From an uncultured Cetobacterium sp. (GTDB lineage Bacteria > Fusobacteriota > Fusobacteriia > Fusobacteriales > Fusobacteriaceae): a stretch of DNA of 61,273 nt. Position numbers and translations under genes: made by a program. This document shows positions 1-9,526 of this stretch, piece by piece. How positions within the stretch are numbered: position 1 is the first letter of the stretch; every line of letters starts with the position of its first letter. The stretch spans positions 1 to 61,273 of the forward strand of contig NZ_CAMQXC010000002.1 of the NCBI RefSeq assembly GCF_947038635.1. Reading direction: 5' to 3'. A model generated the notes under the pieces. The model did no database searches, was not told the DNA's origin, and saw only the letters and a list, made by a program, of their open reading frames with translations.

Positions 1-581
1 CGCCAACAGAGGGGTCTGTTGTTGCAGTTGTATATAGCTTATTACTATCTATGTTCTTCTATAGAAGTATAACTGTAAAGCAGTTAGTTAAAATATTTGA
101 AGAGAGTGCAAAGATGACGGGAATAATTGTTTTCCTAATTGGAGTTTCAACAATTATGTCATGGGTAATGGCCTTCACAGGTGTGCCTCAAGCTATTTCT
201 AATATGATTTTAGGAATCTCTGATAATAAATATCTAATTCTTTTACTAATGAACGTACTTTTACTATTCATTGGAACATTTATGGATGTTACACCAGCAA
301 TTCTTATATTTACACCAATATTCCTACCAATAGTTAAAACTTTTGGAATGACTCCAGTTCAATTTGGAATCATCATAGTATTTAACTTATGTATTGGAAA
401 TATTACACCACCAGTTGGAAATACACTGTTTGTTGGAGTAAAAGTTGCTAAACTTAAAATGGAAGATGTTATGAAAGAGATGGTAAAGTACTATGCAGTT
501 ATAATAGCAGTATTATTACTGGTAGTTTATGTACCTCAACTTTCAACAGCACTACCAAAATTAATGGGGTTAATTAAGTAG
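1..581 (+). CDS. dctM: TRAP transporter large permease (DctM family), C-terminal part
   Basis: Partial gene cut by the left window edge; the frame is open from base 3 and the ATG at 51 is internal. The visible part starts with PTEGSVVAVVYSLLLSMFFYR, which matches the conserved internal TPTEAAAVAVVYA-type segment of DctM/TRAP large permeases, and continues with hydrophobic membrane segments and the FNLCIGNITPPVGN motif typical of the family. TRAP transporters are sodium-coupled importers of carboxylates and related acids that use a periplasmic binding protein and a small DctQ subunit; those genes would lie to the left, outside the window. A hairpin terminator follows. The substrate cannot be told from this fragment. 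Confidence 0.88.
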   Translation, partial: PTEGSVVAVVYSLLLSMFFYRSITVKQLVKIFEESAKMTGIIVFLIGVSTIMSWVMAFTGVPQAISNMILGISDNKYLILLLMNVLLLFIGTFMDVTPAILIFTPIFLPIVKTFGMTPVQFGIIIVFNLCIGNITPPVGNTLFVGVKVAKLKMEDVMKEMVKYYAVIIAVLLLVVYVPQLSTALPKLMGLIK

Positions 582-610
582 ATTAAAATAAAAAGATTTT
601 GTTAATAATA

Positions 611-646
611 GGGGCAATATCATCTATAGATGGTATTGTCCTTTTA
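611..646 (+). terminator. Terminator after the TRAP permease
   Basis: GGGGCAATATCATC and GATGGTATTGTCC form an imperfect stem around a TATA loop, followed by CTTTT. It lies 30 bases past the dctM stop. Confidence 0.65.
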
Positions 647-744
647 ATATTGTATTTCCTGAAAAAATACACACAAATAGTATTAAATAATCATAAAGAG
701 ATTTTTATGTTTATAATATTGATATTTTTTGAGTAAAATGCTAA

Positions 745-750
745 TATAAT
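745..750 (+). promoter_or_regulatory. -10 box for the DUF5058-peptidase operon
   Basis: There is a perfect TATAAT 50 bases before the start codon at 800. The only -35-like hexamer nearby, TTGATA at 719-724, gives a 20-base spacer, longer than usual, so this promoter is tentative. Confidence 0.4.
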
Positions 751-799
751 CAAGTGTTTCAAAAATTAAAGACTTATTTAAGACATTCTAGGAGGGATT

Positions 800-1501
800 A
801 TGAACGGGCATATGATTTATGCATCACACCCAATTATATGGGGAACAGCTATTTTTGGTATTATTATTGTATTACTTCAATCGGGGCTAATCATTAAAAA
901 ATCAATATCAACAGCTAAAGAGTTAGGGATATCTAACGATAAAATAACAAAGGGAATTAAAGTTAGTGCAATGGCAAGTATTGGACCAGCACTAGGAGTT
1001 GTTGGAAGTTTACTAGCACTTTTAGTTACAATGGGATCGCCAGTTTCAACTTTAAGATTAAGTTTAATAGGAAGTTCAAACTTTGAGGCAATGGCAGCAA
1101 ACTTTGGAGCTCAAGCAATGGGATCTGAGCTTTCAACAAATATGTTACCAGTTGTATTTACAAATGCACTTTGGACTATGGCATTAGGATCAATGGGATG
1201 GATTGTTTTCGTTTTCCTATTTGCACATAAGATGGATAAGGTTAATGGATTATTAACAAATGGAAGAAAAGCTCTCTTACCAGCAGTTGGACTGGGAGCT
1301 ATGTTAGGGTCTTTCGCATTCTTTAACGTTGGAAACTTAATGAAGTTTAATACAAATCCTGATGTAACAATTGCAGCTATATCTGGAATGATAATTATGG
1401 TAGTTTGCTTAAAAATAGGAGAGAAGATGGCTTGGTTAAAAGAGTGGGCACTTACTTTTGCTATGTTTGGTGGAGCAGCTATTGGGCTTTTAGCAGCATA
1501 A
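800..1501 (+). CDS. DUF5058-family integral membrane protein
   Basis: A 233-residue protein made almost entirely of hydrophobic helices (about six, beginning near residues 10-30, 55-77, 118-143, 160-180, 188-205 and 210-232). Sequence and context resemble the uncharacterised DUF5058 family; I recognise the family, not a function. AGGAGG lies just before the ATG. It is followed after 15 bases by a second polytopic protein of similar size and then, overlapping, by an M20 peptidase, so the three genes look like one operon. The arrangement suggests a two-component membrane transporter for a peptide or amino-acid derivative that the peptidase then hydrolyses; that is inference. Confidence 0.6.
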   Translation: MNGHMIYASHPIIWGTAIFGIIIVLLQSGLIIKKSISTAKELGISNDKITKGIKVSAMASIGPALGVVGSLLALLVTMGSPVSTLRLSLIGSSNFEAMAANFGAQAMGSELSTNMLPVVFTNALWTMALGSMGWIVFVFLFAHKMDKVNGLLTNGRKALLPAVGLGAMLGSFAFFNVGNLMKFNTNPDVTIAAISGMIIMVVCLKIGEKMAWLKEWALTFAMFGGAAIGLLAA

Positions 1502-1516
1502 ATTGGGAGGATAAAA

Positions 1517-2179
1517 ATGGGAATTTATAATAGATATATAGATGATGTTACAAAAATTGGAAGAAGCACAATGGTTTTAGGATTTTTAGCTTCTCTTTTA
1601 CCGGCACTTATTATGACTTTTTACTTTGGATTTAATCCAGGATTAGCAGCAATAATTGCTGGAGCTATATCACAAGCTTCTGTTTCTGGAGCTTTCTACT
1701 TTAGTGAGCCAATTAGTTATTACCCAATTGTTGGTAGAGCTGGACTATACATGGGATTCTTATCAGGAAACCTTGTAAACATGAGAATACCTGCTGCTAT
1801 ATCTGCTCAGGAAGCTTCTGAGTGTCCTGCAGGAACTGAAGAGGGTTCAATAATGGGAACTATTGGAATAGGGGTTTCTATCTGGATTGGTATTGTATTC
1901 TTAATACTATCAGTTTTAGCTGGACAAGCTCTATTAAGTCAATTACCACCAAGCTTTATGGCACTATTAACACTAGTTATACCAGGTCTTTTTGGAGGAG
2001 TTTTTGCACAGTTTGCAATAAAGTCACCAAAAGTTGCAGTTTTTGCTTTAGCAGTATCGTTTACTATGACAAAGTTAGTTAACTTTATTCCTGGAAAACC
2101 AGCGTTTTTAATAACATTAGTATCAGTTTTCTCAAGTATACTATTTGCTAAAAAACTTATGGAAAAGAGGGTTGGATAA
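1517..2179 (+). CDS. Integral membrane protein, partner of the DUF5058 protein
   Basis: A 220-residue polytopic membrane protein with about five or six hydrophobic helices. I do not recognise a characterised family. The central loop EASECPAGTEEGS (near residues 96-108) is polar and could line a substrate site. GGGAGG precedes the ATG; the stop overlaps the start of the peptidase gene by one base (TAATG), which indicates translational coupling. It is always best read together with the preceding membrane protein, which is nearly the same length, as a possible heteromeric permease. Confidence 0.55.
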   Translation: MGIYNRYIDDVTKIGRSTMVLGFLASLLPALIMTFYFGFNPGLAAIIAGAISQASVSGAFYFSEPISYYPIVGRAGLYMGFLSGNLVNMRIPAAISAQEASECPAGTEEGSIMGTIGIGVSIWIGIVFLILSVLAGQALLSQLPPSFMALLTLVIPGLFGGVFAQFAIKSPKVAVFALAVSFTMTKLVNFIPGKPAFLITLVSVFSSILFAKKLMEKRVG

Positions 2180-3297
2180 TGAAAAAAGAGAGAGTAATAA
2201 ATAGTTTTATAGATATGGTAAAAATATACTCTCCATCATTAAATGAAAAGGAGTATAGTGAGTACCTAGTAAAACAATTAGAGAGATTAGGACTTGAAGT
2301 ATATTTAGACTTAGGTTTTAAAAAATATGGTGGAAATGCTCCTACAATATTTGCTAAATTAAAGGGAAATGTTCCTGGAGAGGGAGTTACATTAGCAGCT
2401 CACATGGATGTAGTAGAGCCATGTGCAAATATAAATCCAATTGTAGATGGGGATTTTATAAAAACTGATGAAACTACAACTTTAGGTGGAGATGACAAGG
2501 CTGGTATTGCAGCTATATTAGAGGTTTTAGAAAACCTAATAGAGAGGGAAGCAAAGCATGAAGATGTATTTGTTTTATTAACTCCATGTGAAGAGAATGG
2601 AATGCTAGGAGCAAAAAATATAGATTGGAATTTAGTTCCAGCTCATATGGTTCCAGCAAAGAATATGATTGTTATAGATAACTCAGGTAGAGCTGGATTA
2701 ATAGCTCATACCGCTCCAAGTAAGTATGATTTTAAAATCACTTTTAAAGGTAGAAAAGCTCATGCTGGAATTGAACCTGAAAAGGGAATAAATGCTATAA
2801 CTTTAGCAGGAGTAGCTATCTCTAATATGAATATAGGAAGGATAGATACTTTAACAACTTCAAATTTAGGAACAATTCACTCTGAGTTTCCAAGTAATGT
2901 TGTAGCTGATCTTTGTGTTGTTACAGGAGAGGTTAGAGGACACTCTTTAGAATCTATATTTGAGACTTTAAACTCTTATGAGAAGGCTTGTGAAAATAGT
3001 GTTGAAAAGTTAGGTGGAGAGTTTGTATTTGAAAAAATATGTGTATTCCCAACTTTAAAACCAACAGATGATCTTGCATTTGCAAAGGAGTTTGCAAAGG
3101 TATATGAGAGTATGGGAATAGCTACTGAACTTCAAGTTATAGGTGGGGGTTCAGATAGTAATATATTTGCAGAAAAAGGTTATAACTCAATAATCATTGG
3201 AGTGGGAATGGAAGGCGTTCACACTGTAAATGAAAAGTTAGATACAAGAGAGTTGTTTAAAACTATAGAGGCTTTAAATAGCTATATTGTAAAATAA
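2179..3297 (+). CDS. M20 family metallopeptidase, PepT-like
   Basis: A 372-residue M20 enzyme most like the 'peptidase T-like' group. Visible metal-site and catalytic residues are H75-x-D77 in AAHMDVVEP, D105 in LGGDDKAG, the E138-E139 pair in TPCEENG, and the C-terminal H348 in GVHTVNEKL. A lid domain containing RKAHAGIEPEKG lies near residues 190-205. These di-zinc enzymes remove N-terminal residues from small peptides or hydrolyse N-acyl amino acids in the cytoplasm. No signal peptide is present. It is translationally coupled to the upstream membrane pair and followed by a terminator, so it is the last gene of that operon. The exact substrate is unknown. Confidence 0.85.
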   Translation: MKKERVINSFIDMVKIYSPSLNEKEYSEYLVKQLERLGLEVYLDLGFKKYGGNAPTIFAKLKGNVPGEGVTLAAHMDVVEPCANINPIVDGDFIKTDETTTLGGDDKAGIAAILEVLENLIEREAKHEDVFVLLTPCEENGMLGAKNIDWNLVPAHMVPAKNMIVIDNSGRAGLIAHTAPSKYDFKITFKGRKAHAGIEPEKGINAITLAGVAISNMNIGRIDTLTTSNLGTIHSEFPSNVVADLCVVTGEVRGHSLESIFETLNSYEKACENSVEKLGGEFVFEKICVFPTLKPTDDLAFAKEFAKVYESMGIATELQVIGGGSDSNIFAEKGYNSIIIGVGMEGVHTVNEKLDTRELFKTIEALNSYIVK

Positions 3298-3320
3298 AAA
3301 GGTAAGTATCTTATAAAAAT

Positions 3321-3363
3321 AGAGATCGATTTTAAAATTTTATTTTAAGTCGGTCTTTTTTTC
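3321..3363 (+). terminator. Terminator after the M20 peptidase
   Basis: GATCGATTTTAAAA pairs imperfectly with TTTTAAGTCGGTC across a short loop and is followed by a T-run. Confidence 0.6.
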
Positions 3364-3392
3364 TTGCTAAATGTTATAAAAAAAAGTATCAT
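3364..3392 (+). promoter_or_regulatory. Promoter of the GntR regulator gene
   Basis: TTGCTA at 3364-3369 and TATCAT at 3387-3392 are separated by 17 bases and lie about 30 bases before the gene start, directly after the preceding terminator. Confidence 0.45.
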
Positions 3393-3424
3393 ATTAGATA
3401 TAAAAGAGTTAGGAGATTATAATA

Positions 3425-4054
3425 ATGAGAAAGAGTAGTAGTGATAATATCTATGAAACAATAAAAAATGATCTGTTAGTTGGAAATATCGATTTTGGTG
3501 ATAAAGTAGTAGAGATTGACTATGCAAATAAATTAAATGTTAGTAGAACTCCTTTAAGAGAAGCTATAAAGAAGTTAGAGATTGAAGGAATAATTGAGAG
3601 ATTACCAAATGGTAGACTTAGAATTATGGATATAACTCCACAAAAAATAGATGAGATATTCGAAATTAGAATATGTCTTGAAGGTATTTTATTTGATTCT
3701 ATTGTAAAAAATAAAAATGGAGTAGATAGAATATACCAAAATCTAATTTTAACAAAATATCTTATAGATACTGAAAATTGGGATGAAGCTAGAAGATTAT
3801 TTTTAGAGTACAATTCATTGGTGTATTCAGCGTCATCACTGGAATATGCTGTAAAAATATTAAGACACTACGATTTTATAATATCAGCATTAAAAAGAAA
3901 ATCTTTAAAAAGTGAGAGTAGGGTTTTAAAAGCTTACAATGAGCATTTAGAGATTATAAGTTTACTTAGAGATGGAGAGTTAGAGAAGGCAAAAGAAGCT
4001 AATAAACTTCATCTATTAAATGCTAAAGAGATAGTAAAAAAGACCATCAAATAA
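3425..4054 (+). CDS. GntR-family regulator, FCD (FadR-like) subfamily
   Basis: A 209-residue regulator. Residues 7-70 form a GntR winged helix (IYETIKNDLLVGNIDFGDKV, then LNVSRTPLREAIKKLEIEGIIERL), and residues 80-205 are all-helical like the FCD ligand-binding domain (EIRICLEG; HLEIISLLRDGELEKAKEANKLHL). FCD regulators usually sense organic acids and repress transport and catabolic genes. It converges on a CitMHS transporter gene and shares its terminator. Palindromes of the TTGTATACAA type, typical GntR operators, occur at the transporter promoter and the hydratase promoter about 1.4-1.5 kb away, so these genes probably form its regulon; no such site is visible at its own promoter. Confidence 0.85.
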   Translation: MRKSSSDNIYETIKNDLLVGNIDFGDKVVEIDYANKLNVSRTPLREAIKKLEIEGIIERLPNGRLRIMDITPQKIDEIFEIRICLEGILFDSIVKNKNGVDRIYQNLILTKYLIDTENWDEARRLFLEYNSLVYSASSLEYAVKILRHYDFIISALKRKSLKSESRVLKAYNEHLEIISLLRDGELEKAKEANKLHLLNAKEIVKKTIK

Positions 4055-4076
4055 ATTTTGACGGTCTTTTTTTTAT
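4039..4076. terminator. Bidirectional terminator between gntR and citMHS genes
   Basis: AAGACCATCAA pairs with TTGACGGTCTT, with A-runs on the left and eight Ts on the right. It overlaps both stop codons and serves both convergent genes. Confidence 0.8.
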
Positions 4077-5389
4077 TAAAACATCTTTATAGATAGGGCA
4101 AATGCCATCATTATTAAAGAAACACTAAATAAACCTACAAAAGAGTATTTAATATGATCTTTTAACTCAATACCAGCAAGTCCTATTCCTAAGAAAGTTG
4201 CAGGTACTAGTGGACTTATGAAAAGAGAAAGATTTTTACCAATAGTCATAGCTACAGCCATACTTAAAGGTGTTATTTCAAAGTTCTTTCCAACTTCAAT
4301 AGCAAGAGGCATTAGTCCATAGAAATAAGAGTCAGTTCCTAAAACTAATCCAAGAGGTAGTGATAGAACACCCATTAAAATATGAAGTTGTGAGGCAATA
4401 AATGCTGGGATAACTTTTAAAAGAGGGATTGTCATCGCTTCTAACATTCCACTATTACCTAAAATTCCAACCATAACTCCAGCTCCTAACATAACAGATG
4501 ATACATCAAGGGCAGCAGGTGCATGCGCTTTTAATCTATTTTTTTGATCTTTAGGATTAGGGTAGTTAACAACTAGTGCAATGGCACATCCAATCATAAA
4601 TACAAAGTATGGAGGGAAAGTATTAATTAAAAGTAAAACTAAAACTCCAAGAGTTAAAAGCATATTAAATGCAGTTAGTTTAGGTCTTTTTAACTCATCC
4701 TCTTTCTTTTGAGAGATATGTGTTCCCTCTTCTATTTCAAACTCTGGAGAGCTTTTTTCTAAAATACCAGCTCCATTAAATTTTACTTCTCTCATAGCAC
4801 CAAAAATAGCAAGTCCTATTGTAGTTACAACTCCTAAAATTTGAATAGGAATCATAATATGCCATAGATCATTAGGGTTCATACCTAAAACAGTAGCTGC
4901 TCTAGCCACAGGACCTCCCCAAGGTAGAAGATTCATAACTCCCATACCAGCTCCAACTATCATAAGTAGAAGTTGAGGACGGATATTAAGTTTTTTATAA
5001 AGCGGTAGTAAAGCTGGAACTGTAACTAAAACAGTTGTAACAGTGGCACCGTCAAGGTGGGAGAAAATGGCAACGATGGCAGTGACAACGGCAACTGCAA
5101 TAACATTTGTACCAGCTTTTTTAACCAACTTATCAACAATAACGTCAAACATCCCGGCATCAGACATTAGACCGAAGAAAGTAACAGAGAAAATAAATAA
5201 AACAGCCATTTCACTAGTTTTACCAACACCTTTTTTAACAAAGGTTACAATTTCTGGAAATGAAAAACCAGCTAGGATAGCAGCAATAAAAGGTATTGTA
5301 ATAAATACAACTAACGGTATAGTTTTTGATTTAAAAAGAAAATACATCATAGCAAAAAGCATAATAAAACCAGCAAGGGCTAGTAACAT
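4076..5389 (-). CDS. CitMHS-family carboxylate:cation symporter
   Basis: A 437-residue polytopic transporter with about 11-12 helices. The segments SHLDGATVTTVLVTVPALLPLYKKL and NLLPWGGPVARAATVLG are hallmarks of the CitMHS group, whose Bacillus members import citrate complexed to magnesium or calcium. I chose the ATG at 5389 because GGGAGG sits eight bases upstream; the longer reading frame to 5455 would add 22 residues and lacks such a site. The promoter and a GntR-type palindrome lie upstream. It is divergent from an aconitase-family hydratase, so the imported acid is probably a di- or tricarboxylate that the hydratase acts on. Citrate itself is plausible but not proven. Confidence 0.82.
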   Translation of the reverse strand: MLLALAGFIMLFAMMYFLFKSKTIPLVVFITIPFIAAILAGFSFPEIVTFVKKGVGKTSEMAVLFIFSVTFFGLMSDAGMFDVIVDKLVKKAGTNVIAVAVVTAIVAIFSHLDGATVTTVLVTVPALLPLYKKLNIRPQLLLMIVGAGMGVMNLLPWGGPVARAATVLGMNPNDLWHIMIPIQILGVVTTIGLAIFGAMREVKFNGAGILEKSSPEFEIEEGTHISQKKEDELKRPKLTAFNMLLTLGVLVLLLINTFPPYFVFMIGCAIALVVNYPNPKDQKNRLKAHAPAALDVSSVMLGAGVMVGILGNSGMLEAMTIPLLKVIPAFIASQLHILMGVLSLPLGLVLGTDSYFYGLMPLAIEVGKNFEITPLSMAVAMTIGKNLSLFISPLVPATFLGIGLAGIELKDHIKYSFVGLFSVSLIMMAFALSIKMF

Positions 5390-5426
5390 AATAAAACCTC
5401 CCAAAAATCTCATTTTAGAATTGAAC

Positions 5427-5484
5427 AATTGTATACAAAAATTCTTGTTGTGCAAATTATAAATATTTGTTTTGAAAAAGTCAA
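5427..5484 (-). promoter_or_regulatory. citMHS promoter with GntR operator
   Basis: On the minus strand TTGACT (5479-5484) and TATAAT (5456-5461) are separated by exactly 17 bases. The palindrome TTGTATACAA (5429-5438) lies in the expected early transcribed region, well placed for repression. The same palindrome occurs at the divergent hydratase promoter. Confidence 0.75.
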
Positions 5485-5553
5485 TATATTTTTTTAAAAA
5501 ACATTACTTTCCAAAAACTAACATATTATGTAAAAATAAAAATAAAAAAACAG

Positions 5554-5598
5554 TTGACAAAATTGAAAAAAAAATATAAATTGTAATTGTATACAATT
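5554..5598 (+). promoter_or_regulatory. Hydratase promoter with GntR operator
   Basis: TTGACA (5554-5559) is followed by TATAAA (5575-5580) after 15 bases. A perfect 14-base palindrome, AATTGTATACAATT, occupies 5585-5598 at the probable transcription start. It is the second copy of the site seen at the divergent transporter promoter. Confidence 0.72.
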
Positions 5599-5627
5599 AT
5601 TCAAAAAAGAAAATTGCGGGAGGACTT

Positions 5628-7865
5628 ATGATATCTTTATATGAAAATGGAGTAGTTTTAGTTAATGGAAAAGAGATTATATCAGAGGAATCTGGTGTAA
5701 AATATAATAAAGAGGATTTAAAAAAGGGGACTATTGCTTATAAAATTTTAGCTGATCATAATGTTTCAAATAATATGGAAAATTTAAGTTTAAAATTTGA
5801 TTGCTTAGCATCACACGATATAACTTATGTTGGAATAATTCAAACAGCTAGAGCAAGTGGACTTGAAAAGTTTCCAATTCCATATGTTTTAACAAATTGT
5901 CACAACACTCTTTGTGCTGTTGGAGGAACAATAAATGAGGATGATCATATGTTTGGATTGTCAGCAGCTAAAAAATATGGAGGAATCTATGTTCCACCAC
6001 ATCAAGGAGTTATTCACCAGTATATGAGAGAAACTATGGCTGGATGTGGAAAGATGATACTAGGTTCAGATAGTCATACTAGATATGGAGCTTTAGGAAC
6101 TATGGCCATTGGTGAAGGTGGAGGAGAGTTAGTAAAGCAGATTTTAAGTAAAACTTATGATATTAAATATCCAGGAGTTGTTGGTATCTATTTAAAGGGA
6201 GCACCTAAAAAAGGTATTGGACCTCAAGATATAGCTCTTACAATAATAAAAGCTGTATTTAAAAGTGGATATGTAAAAAATAAAGTAATGGAGTTTGTAG
6301 GAGAGGGAATATCAAATCTAGATGTAGAGTTTAGAAATGGAATTGATGTTATGACTACAGAAACTACATGTTTAACATCTATCTGGAAAACAGATGATAA
6401 AGTTAAAGAGTATTTAGAAGAGCATGGAAGAGTAGAAGAGTATAAAGAGTTATCACCTGAAGAGGTGGCTTACTATGATGGAATGGTTGTTGTAGATTTA
6501 GATAAAATAGAGTCTATGATAGCTCTACCTTTCCATCCAAGTAATGTTTATTCAATAAAAGAGTTACAAGAGAATCTAGATGAGATACTAACAAAAGTTG
6601 AAGCTGAAGCTCTTGAGCAGGGAATGAAAATAGATTTGAAAAGTAAAATAAAGGATGGTTCACTTTTTGCAGAGCAAGGAGTTATAGCTGGATGTGCAGG
6701 AGGAACTTACGACAATATAGTTGATGCTGCAGATATTTTAAAGGATAAATCTGTAGGTGTAGATTTTACTTTAAGTGTGTATCCATCAAGTCAGCCAACA
6801 TATATTGAGTTAAATAAAAATGGAACAATCGCTAAAGTAATGGAAAGTGGAGCAGTTGTAAGATCGGCTTTCTGTGGACCATGTTTTGGTGCTGGAGATA
6901 CTCCTGCTAATGGGCAGTTAAGTCTTAGACATACAACTAGAAACTTCCCGAGTAGAGAAGGATCAAAACCTGGAGAGGGTCAAATCTCTATGGTAGCTCT
7001 AATGGATGCTAGATCTATTGCAGCAACAGCTATTAATGGTGGAAGACTAACAGCAGCAACTGAGTTAAATATAGAGTTTACAAAACCAAAATACGAATTT
7101 AATGATAAAGTTTATAAAAATAAAGTGTATGATGGATTTGAGGAACCTAAGTCATCAGATTTAATCTATGGACCAAACATAATAGATTGGCCAAAAATGC
7201 CAGCACTAACAAAAGATATGCTTTTAAAAGTTTGTGCAGTTATAAATGATCCTGTTACAACAACAGATGAGCTTATTCCATCGGGAGAAACATCATCATA
7301 TCGTTCAAACCCTATGAGACTTGCAGAGTTTACTCTTTCAAGAAGAGTTCCTGATTATACAAAAAAGGCTAAAGAGATACATAAAGCTGAAATTTTAAGA
7401 GAAAATGGTGAAAATCCATTTGTTGGGGATTTAGAAAAAGTATTGAACAAAATCCAAGGAATAGATAAGGGTGCTAAACCACTAGAGATTGGAATAGGAA
7501 GTACAATTTACGCTAATAAACCTGGAGATGGATCAGCTAGAGAGCAGGCTGCTTCTTGTCAAAAAGTATTAGGTGGATGGGCTAATATAGCTAAAGAGTA
7601 TGCAACGAAGCGTTATAGATCAAACTTAATAAACTGGGGTATGATTCCATTTATAGTAAAGCAGGATATTAACTTTGAAAATGACGACTATATCTATATA
7701 AAGGATATTAAATCAGCTATTGAAAATAAAGATGATAGTATAAAAGGTTATGTAATCTCAACTAAAAATGAGGATATAAAAGAGATTGAGTTAAGACTAG
7801 AAGCCTTAACAGATACAGAGAGAAAAATCTTAGTAGATGGGTGTTTAATTAACTACTATAAATAG
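5628..7865 (+). CDS. Aconitase-family hydratase (YbhJ-like)
   Basis: A 745-residue protein of the aconitase/isopropylmalate isomerase superfamily, similar in size to E. coli YbhJ. Motifs include [21 protein letters not shown], the first cluster cysteine in [12 protein letters not shown], the CGPC pair in [15 protein letters not shown], and the swivel-domain segment [10 protein letters not shown] that supplies an active-site Ser/Arg. These are the residues expected for a [4Fe-4S] cluster and reversible hydration of a carboxylate. GGGAGG precedes the ATG. The divergent CitMHS transporter and the shared palindromes point to catabolism of an imported di- or tricarboxylate. Whether it is true aconitase or acts on another hydroxy acid cannot be told from sequence; the paralogue group is experimentally poorly defined. 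Confidence 0.85.
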   Translation: MISLYENGVVLVNGKEIISEESGVKYNKEDLKKGTIAYKILADHNVSNNMENLSLKFDCLASHDITYVGIIQTARASGLEKFPIPYVLTNCHNTLCAVGGTINEDDHMFGLSAAKKYGGIYVPPHQGVIHQYMRETMAGCGKMILGSDSHTRYGALGTMAIGEGGGELVKQILSKTYDIKYPGVVGIYLKGAPKKGIGPQDIALTIIKAVFKSGYVKNKVMEFVGEGISNLDVEFRNGIDVMTTETTCLTSIWKTDDKVKEYLEEHGRVEEYKELSPEEVAYYDGMVVVDLDKIESMIALPFHPSNVYSIKELQENLDEILTKVEAEALEQGMKIDLKSKIKDGSLFAEQGVIAGCAGGTYDNIVDAADILKDKSVGVDFTLSVYPSSQPTYIELNKNGTIAKVMESGAVVRSAFCGPCFGAGDTPANGQLSLRHTTRNFPSREGSKPGEGQISMVALMDARSIAATAINGGRLTAATELNIEFTKPKYEFNDKVYKNKVYDGFEEPKSSDLIYGPNIIDWPKMPALTKDMLLKVCAVINDPVTTTDELIPSGETSSYRSNPMRLAEFTLSRRVPDYTKKAKEIHKAEILRENGENPFVGDLEKVLNKIQGIDKGAKPLEIGIGSTIYANKPGDGSAREQAASCQKVLGGWANIAKEYATKRYRSNLINWGMIPFIVKQDINFENDDYIYIKDIKSAIENKDDSIKGYVISTKNEDIKEIELRLEALTDTERKILVDGCLINYYK

Positions 7866-7880
7866 AAAATAAGATAATGA

Positions 7881-7920
7881 AAGAAGGCTAGATATTTTAA
7901 ATATCTAGCCTTCTCTATTT
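7881..7920. terminator. Bidirectional terminator
   Basis: GAAGGCTAGATATTT and its exact complement AAATATCTAGCCTTC form a perfect 15-base stem with a two-base centre, flanked by A-rich and T-rich stretches. It separates the convergent hydratase and transaldolase genes. Confidence 0.85.
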
Positions 7921-7937
7921 GATAAAGTGTGTGTAGG

Positions 7938-8573
7938 TTATCTATTCCAATCAGCTAAAAACTTAGCGATTCCAGCATCAGTAAGAGGGTGCTCTAACAT
8001 TTTACAAAGAACAGGATATGGAATTGTTCCAATATGTGCTCCAGCTTTAGCAGCTTCTTTAGAATGATAAGTGTTTCTAATACTAGCTGCTATAATTTCA
8101 CTACTGATATTATGAATTTTAAAAATTTCAGCAATCTCTTTTATTAATTCAATACCATTTACTCCAGTATCATCAAGTCTTCCAAGGAAAGGACTAACAT
8201 AAGTAGCTCCAGCTCTTGCAGCTAAAAGAGCTTGGTTAGCTGTAAAAATAAGAGTTACATTTGTTTTAATACCTCTATTTACAAGATGTCTACAAGCTTC
8301 TAATCCGTCTTTTGTAATGGGAAGTTTTATAACTATATTGCTGTGAATTTTTGCAAGCTCTAAAGCTTCCGCAATCATCTCATCAGCTTTTAAAGAGATA
8401 ACTTCAGCACTGATAGGTCCATCTACAATTTCACAAATCTCAGTTACAACCTCTTTAAAGTCTCTTCCCTCTTTAGCAATTAGAGATGGATTTGTAGTAA
8501 CTCCAGAGATACACCCCATCTTTGCAGCTTCTCTAATCTCGTTAACATTAGCAGTGTCGATAAAAATTTTCAT
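7938..8573 (-). CDS. fsa: Transaldolase, fructose-6-phosphate-aldolase type
   Basis: A 211-residue TIM-barrel protein of the short transaldolase/FSA family. The start [13 protein letters not shown], the segment [14 protein letters not shown] and the Schiff-base lysine K83 in [11 protein letters not shown] are diagnostic. It would transfer dihydroxyacetone units between sugar phosphates in the non-oxidative pentose phosphate pathway, or cleave fructose-6-phosphate. The start overlaps the stop of the transketolase C-subunit gene by four bases. It is the last gene of the PTS-transketolase operon. Transaldolase and F6P-aldolase activity cannot be separated by sequence with certainty. Confidence 0.88.
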   Translation of the reverse strand: MKIFIDTANVNEIREAAKMGCISGVTTNPSLIAKEGRDFKEVVTEICEIVDGPISAEVISLKADEMIAEALELAKIHSNIVIKLPITKDGLEACRHLVNRGIKTNVTLIFTANQALLAARAGATYVSPFLGRLDDTGVNGIELIKEIAEIFKIHNISSEIIAASIRNTYHSKEAAKAGAHIGTIPYPVLCKMLEHPLTDAGIAKFLADWNR

Positions 8574-9526
8574 AGCTTTCCTCCCAAAGCAAGTTCACTT
8601 GCCTTTTCTATAATTTTTTCAGCTGTTAAACCATACTCTTTTTGTAGGAAGTCTTGTGTTCCCACTTGTCCAAATCTATCTTCTACACCAACTTTTCTCA
8701 TAGGTACAGGATAGTTTTCAACAAGAACTTCAGCAACAGCACTTCCAAGACCACCAGTTACATTATGATTTTCAGCTGTTATAATCTTTCCAGTTTTTTT
8801 AGCATATTCAATAATTAGATTCTTATCTATAGGTTTTATAGTAAACATATCAATAACAGCAGCACTAATCCCTTGTTTTTCCAGGTCTTCAGCAGCTTTT
8901 AAAGCTTCTGCAACCATTATACCACTACTGATTATCGTAAAGTCTTTACCATCTTTTAAGACTTTTCCTTTTCCAATTTCAAATTTTTCATTTTCATCAT
9001 ATATTTTATAAGCATTTTTTCTAATTGTTGTAATATAGTGGATTCCATAGATATCTTTTATCTCACGAATTAGATATTTTAACATAGTAGAGTCAGTTGC
9101 TGTGATAACTGTAGCTCCAGGAATCTCTCTCATAAGAGCAATATCTTCAAAAGATGTGTGAGTTCCCCCATTATGTTGAGACGTAATACCTGTATCTGAA
9201 CCTAATATTTTTATATTTGTTTTAGCATAAGCTCCAGATAAAAATATCTGATCATAGCATCTTCTAGTAGCAAAAGGGCTAAATGTATGAATAAAAGGGA
9301 TTTTTCCAAGAAGAGATAATCCACTTGCAACTCCTACCATATTAGCTTCCATAATCCCACAGTTAACAAAATTATTGGGATAATCCACACCAATAGATGT
9401 TGTAGTTATAGCTTCTGAAAGATCAGCTTCTAAAACATACACGTTTTTATCCTCTTTAATAAGTTCTTTTAGTGTTTCGCTATATGCTCTTCTCATCTCT
9501 GTAGTTTCTAATATAAGATTACTCAT
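8570..9526 (-). CDS. Transketolase, C-terminal subunit
   Basis: A 318-residue half-transketolase carrying the pyrimidine-binding and C-terminal domains ([79 protein letters not shown]). It would pair with the N-terminal subunit encoded immediately upstream to make a thiamine-diphosphate transketolase. The start at 9526 is preferred to the longer frame at 9553 because AAGGAGG lies six bases upstream, inside the end of the upstream gene, giving an eight-base gene overlap. Split transketolases of this kind are common in anaerobes and often sit with sugar PTS genes. Confidence 0.87.
   Translation of the reverse strand: MSNLILETTEMRRAYSETLKELIKEDKNVYVLEADLSEAITTTSIGVDYPNNFVNCGIMEANMVGVASGLSLLGKIPFIHTFSPFATRRCYDQIFLSGAYAKTNIKILGSDTGITSQHNGGTHTSFEDIALMREIPGATVITATDSTMLKYLIREIKDIYGIHYITTIRKNAYKIYDENEKFEIGKGKVLKDGKDFTIISSGIMVAEALKAAEDLEKQGISAAVIDMFTIKPIDKNLIIEYAKKTGKIITAENHNVTGGLGSAVAEVLVENYPVPMRKVGVEDRFGQVGTQDFLQKEYGLTAEKIIEKASELALGGKL

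Noticed and set aside
5043-5462. A 139-codon plus-strand frame inside the CitMHS transporter gene.
   Set aside because: It lies antisense to a clearly conserved gene, has no ribosome-binding site and an unnatural composition.
7938-8573. Reading the short transaldolase as ordinary full-length TalB.
   Set aside because: At 211 residues it is about 100 residues shorter than TalB and matches the FSA/short transaldolase group.
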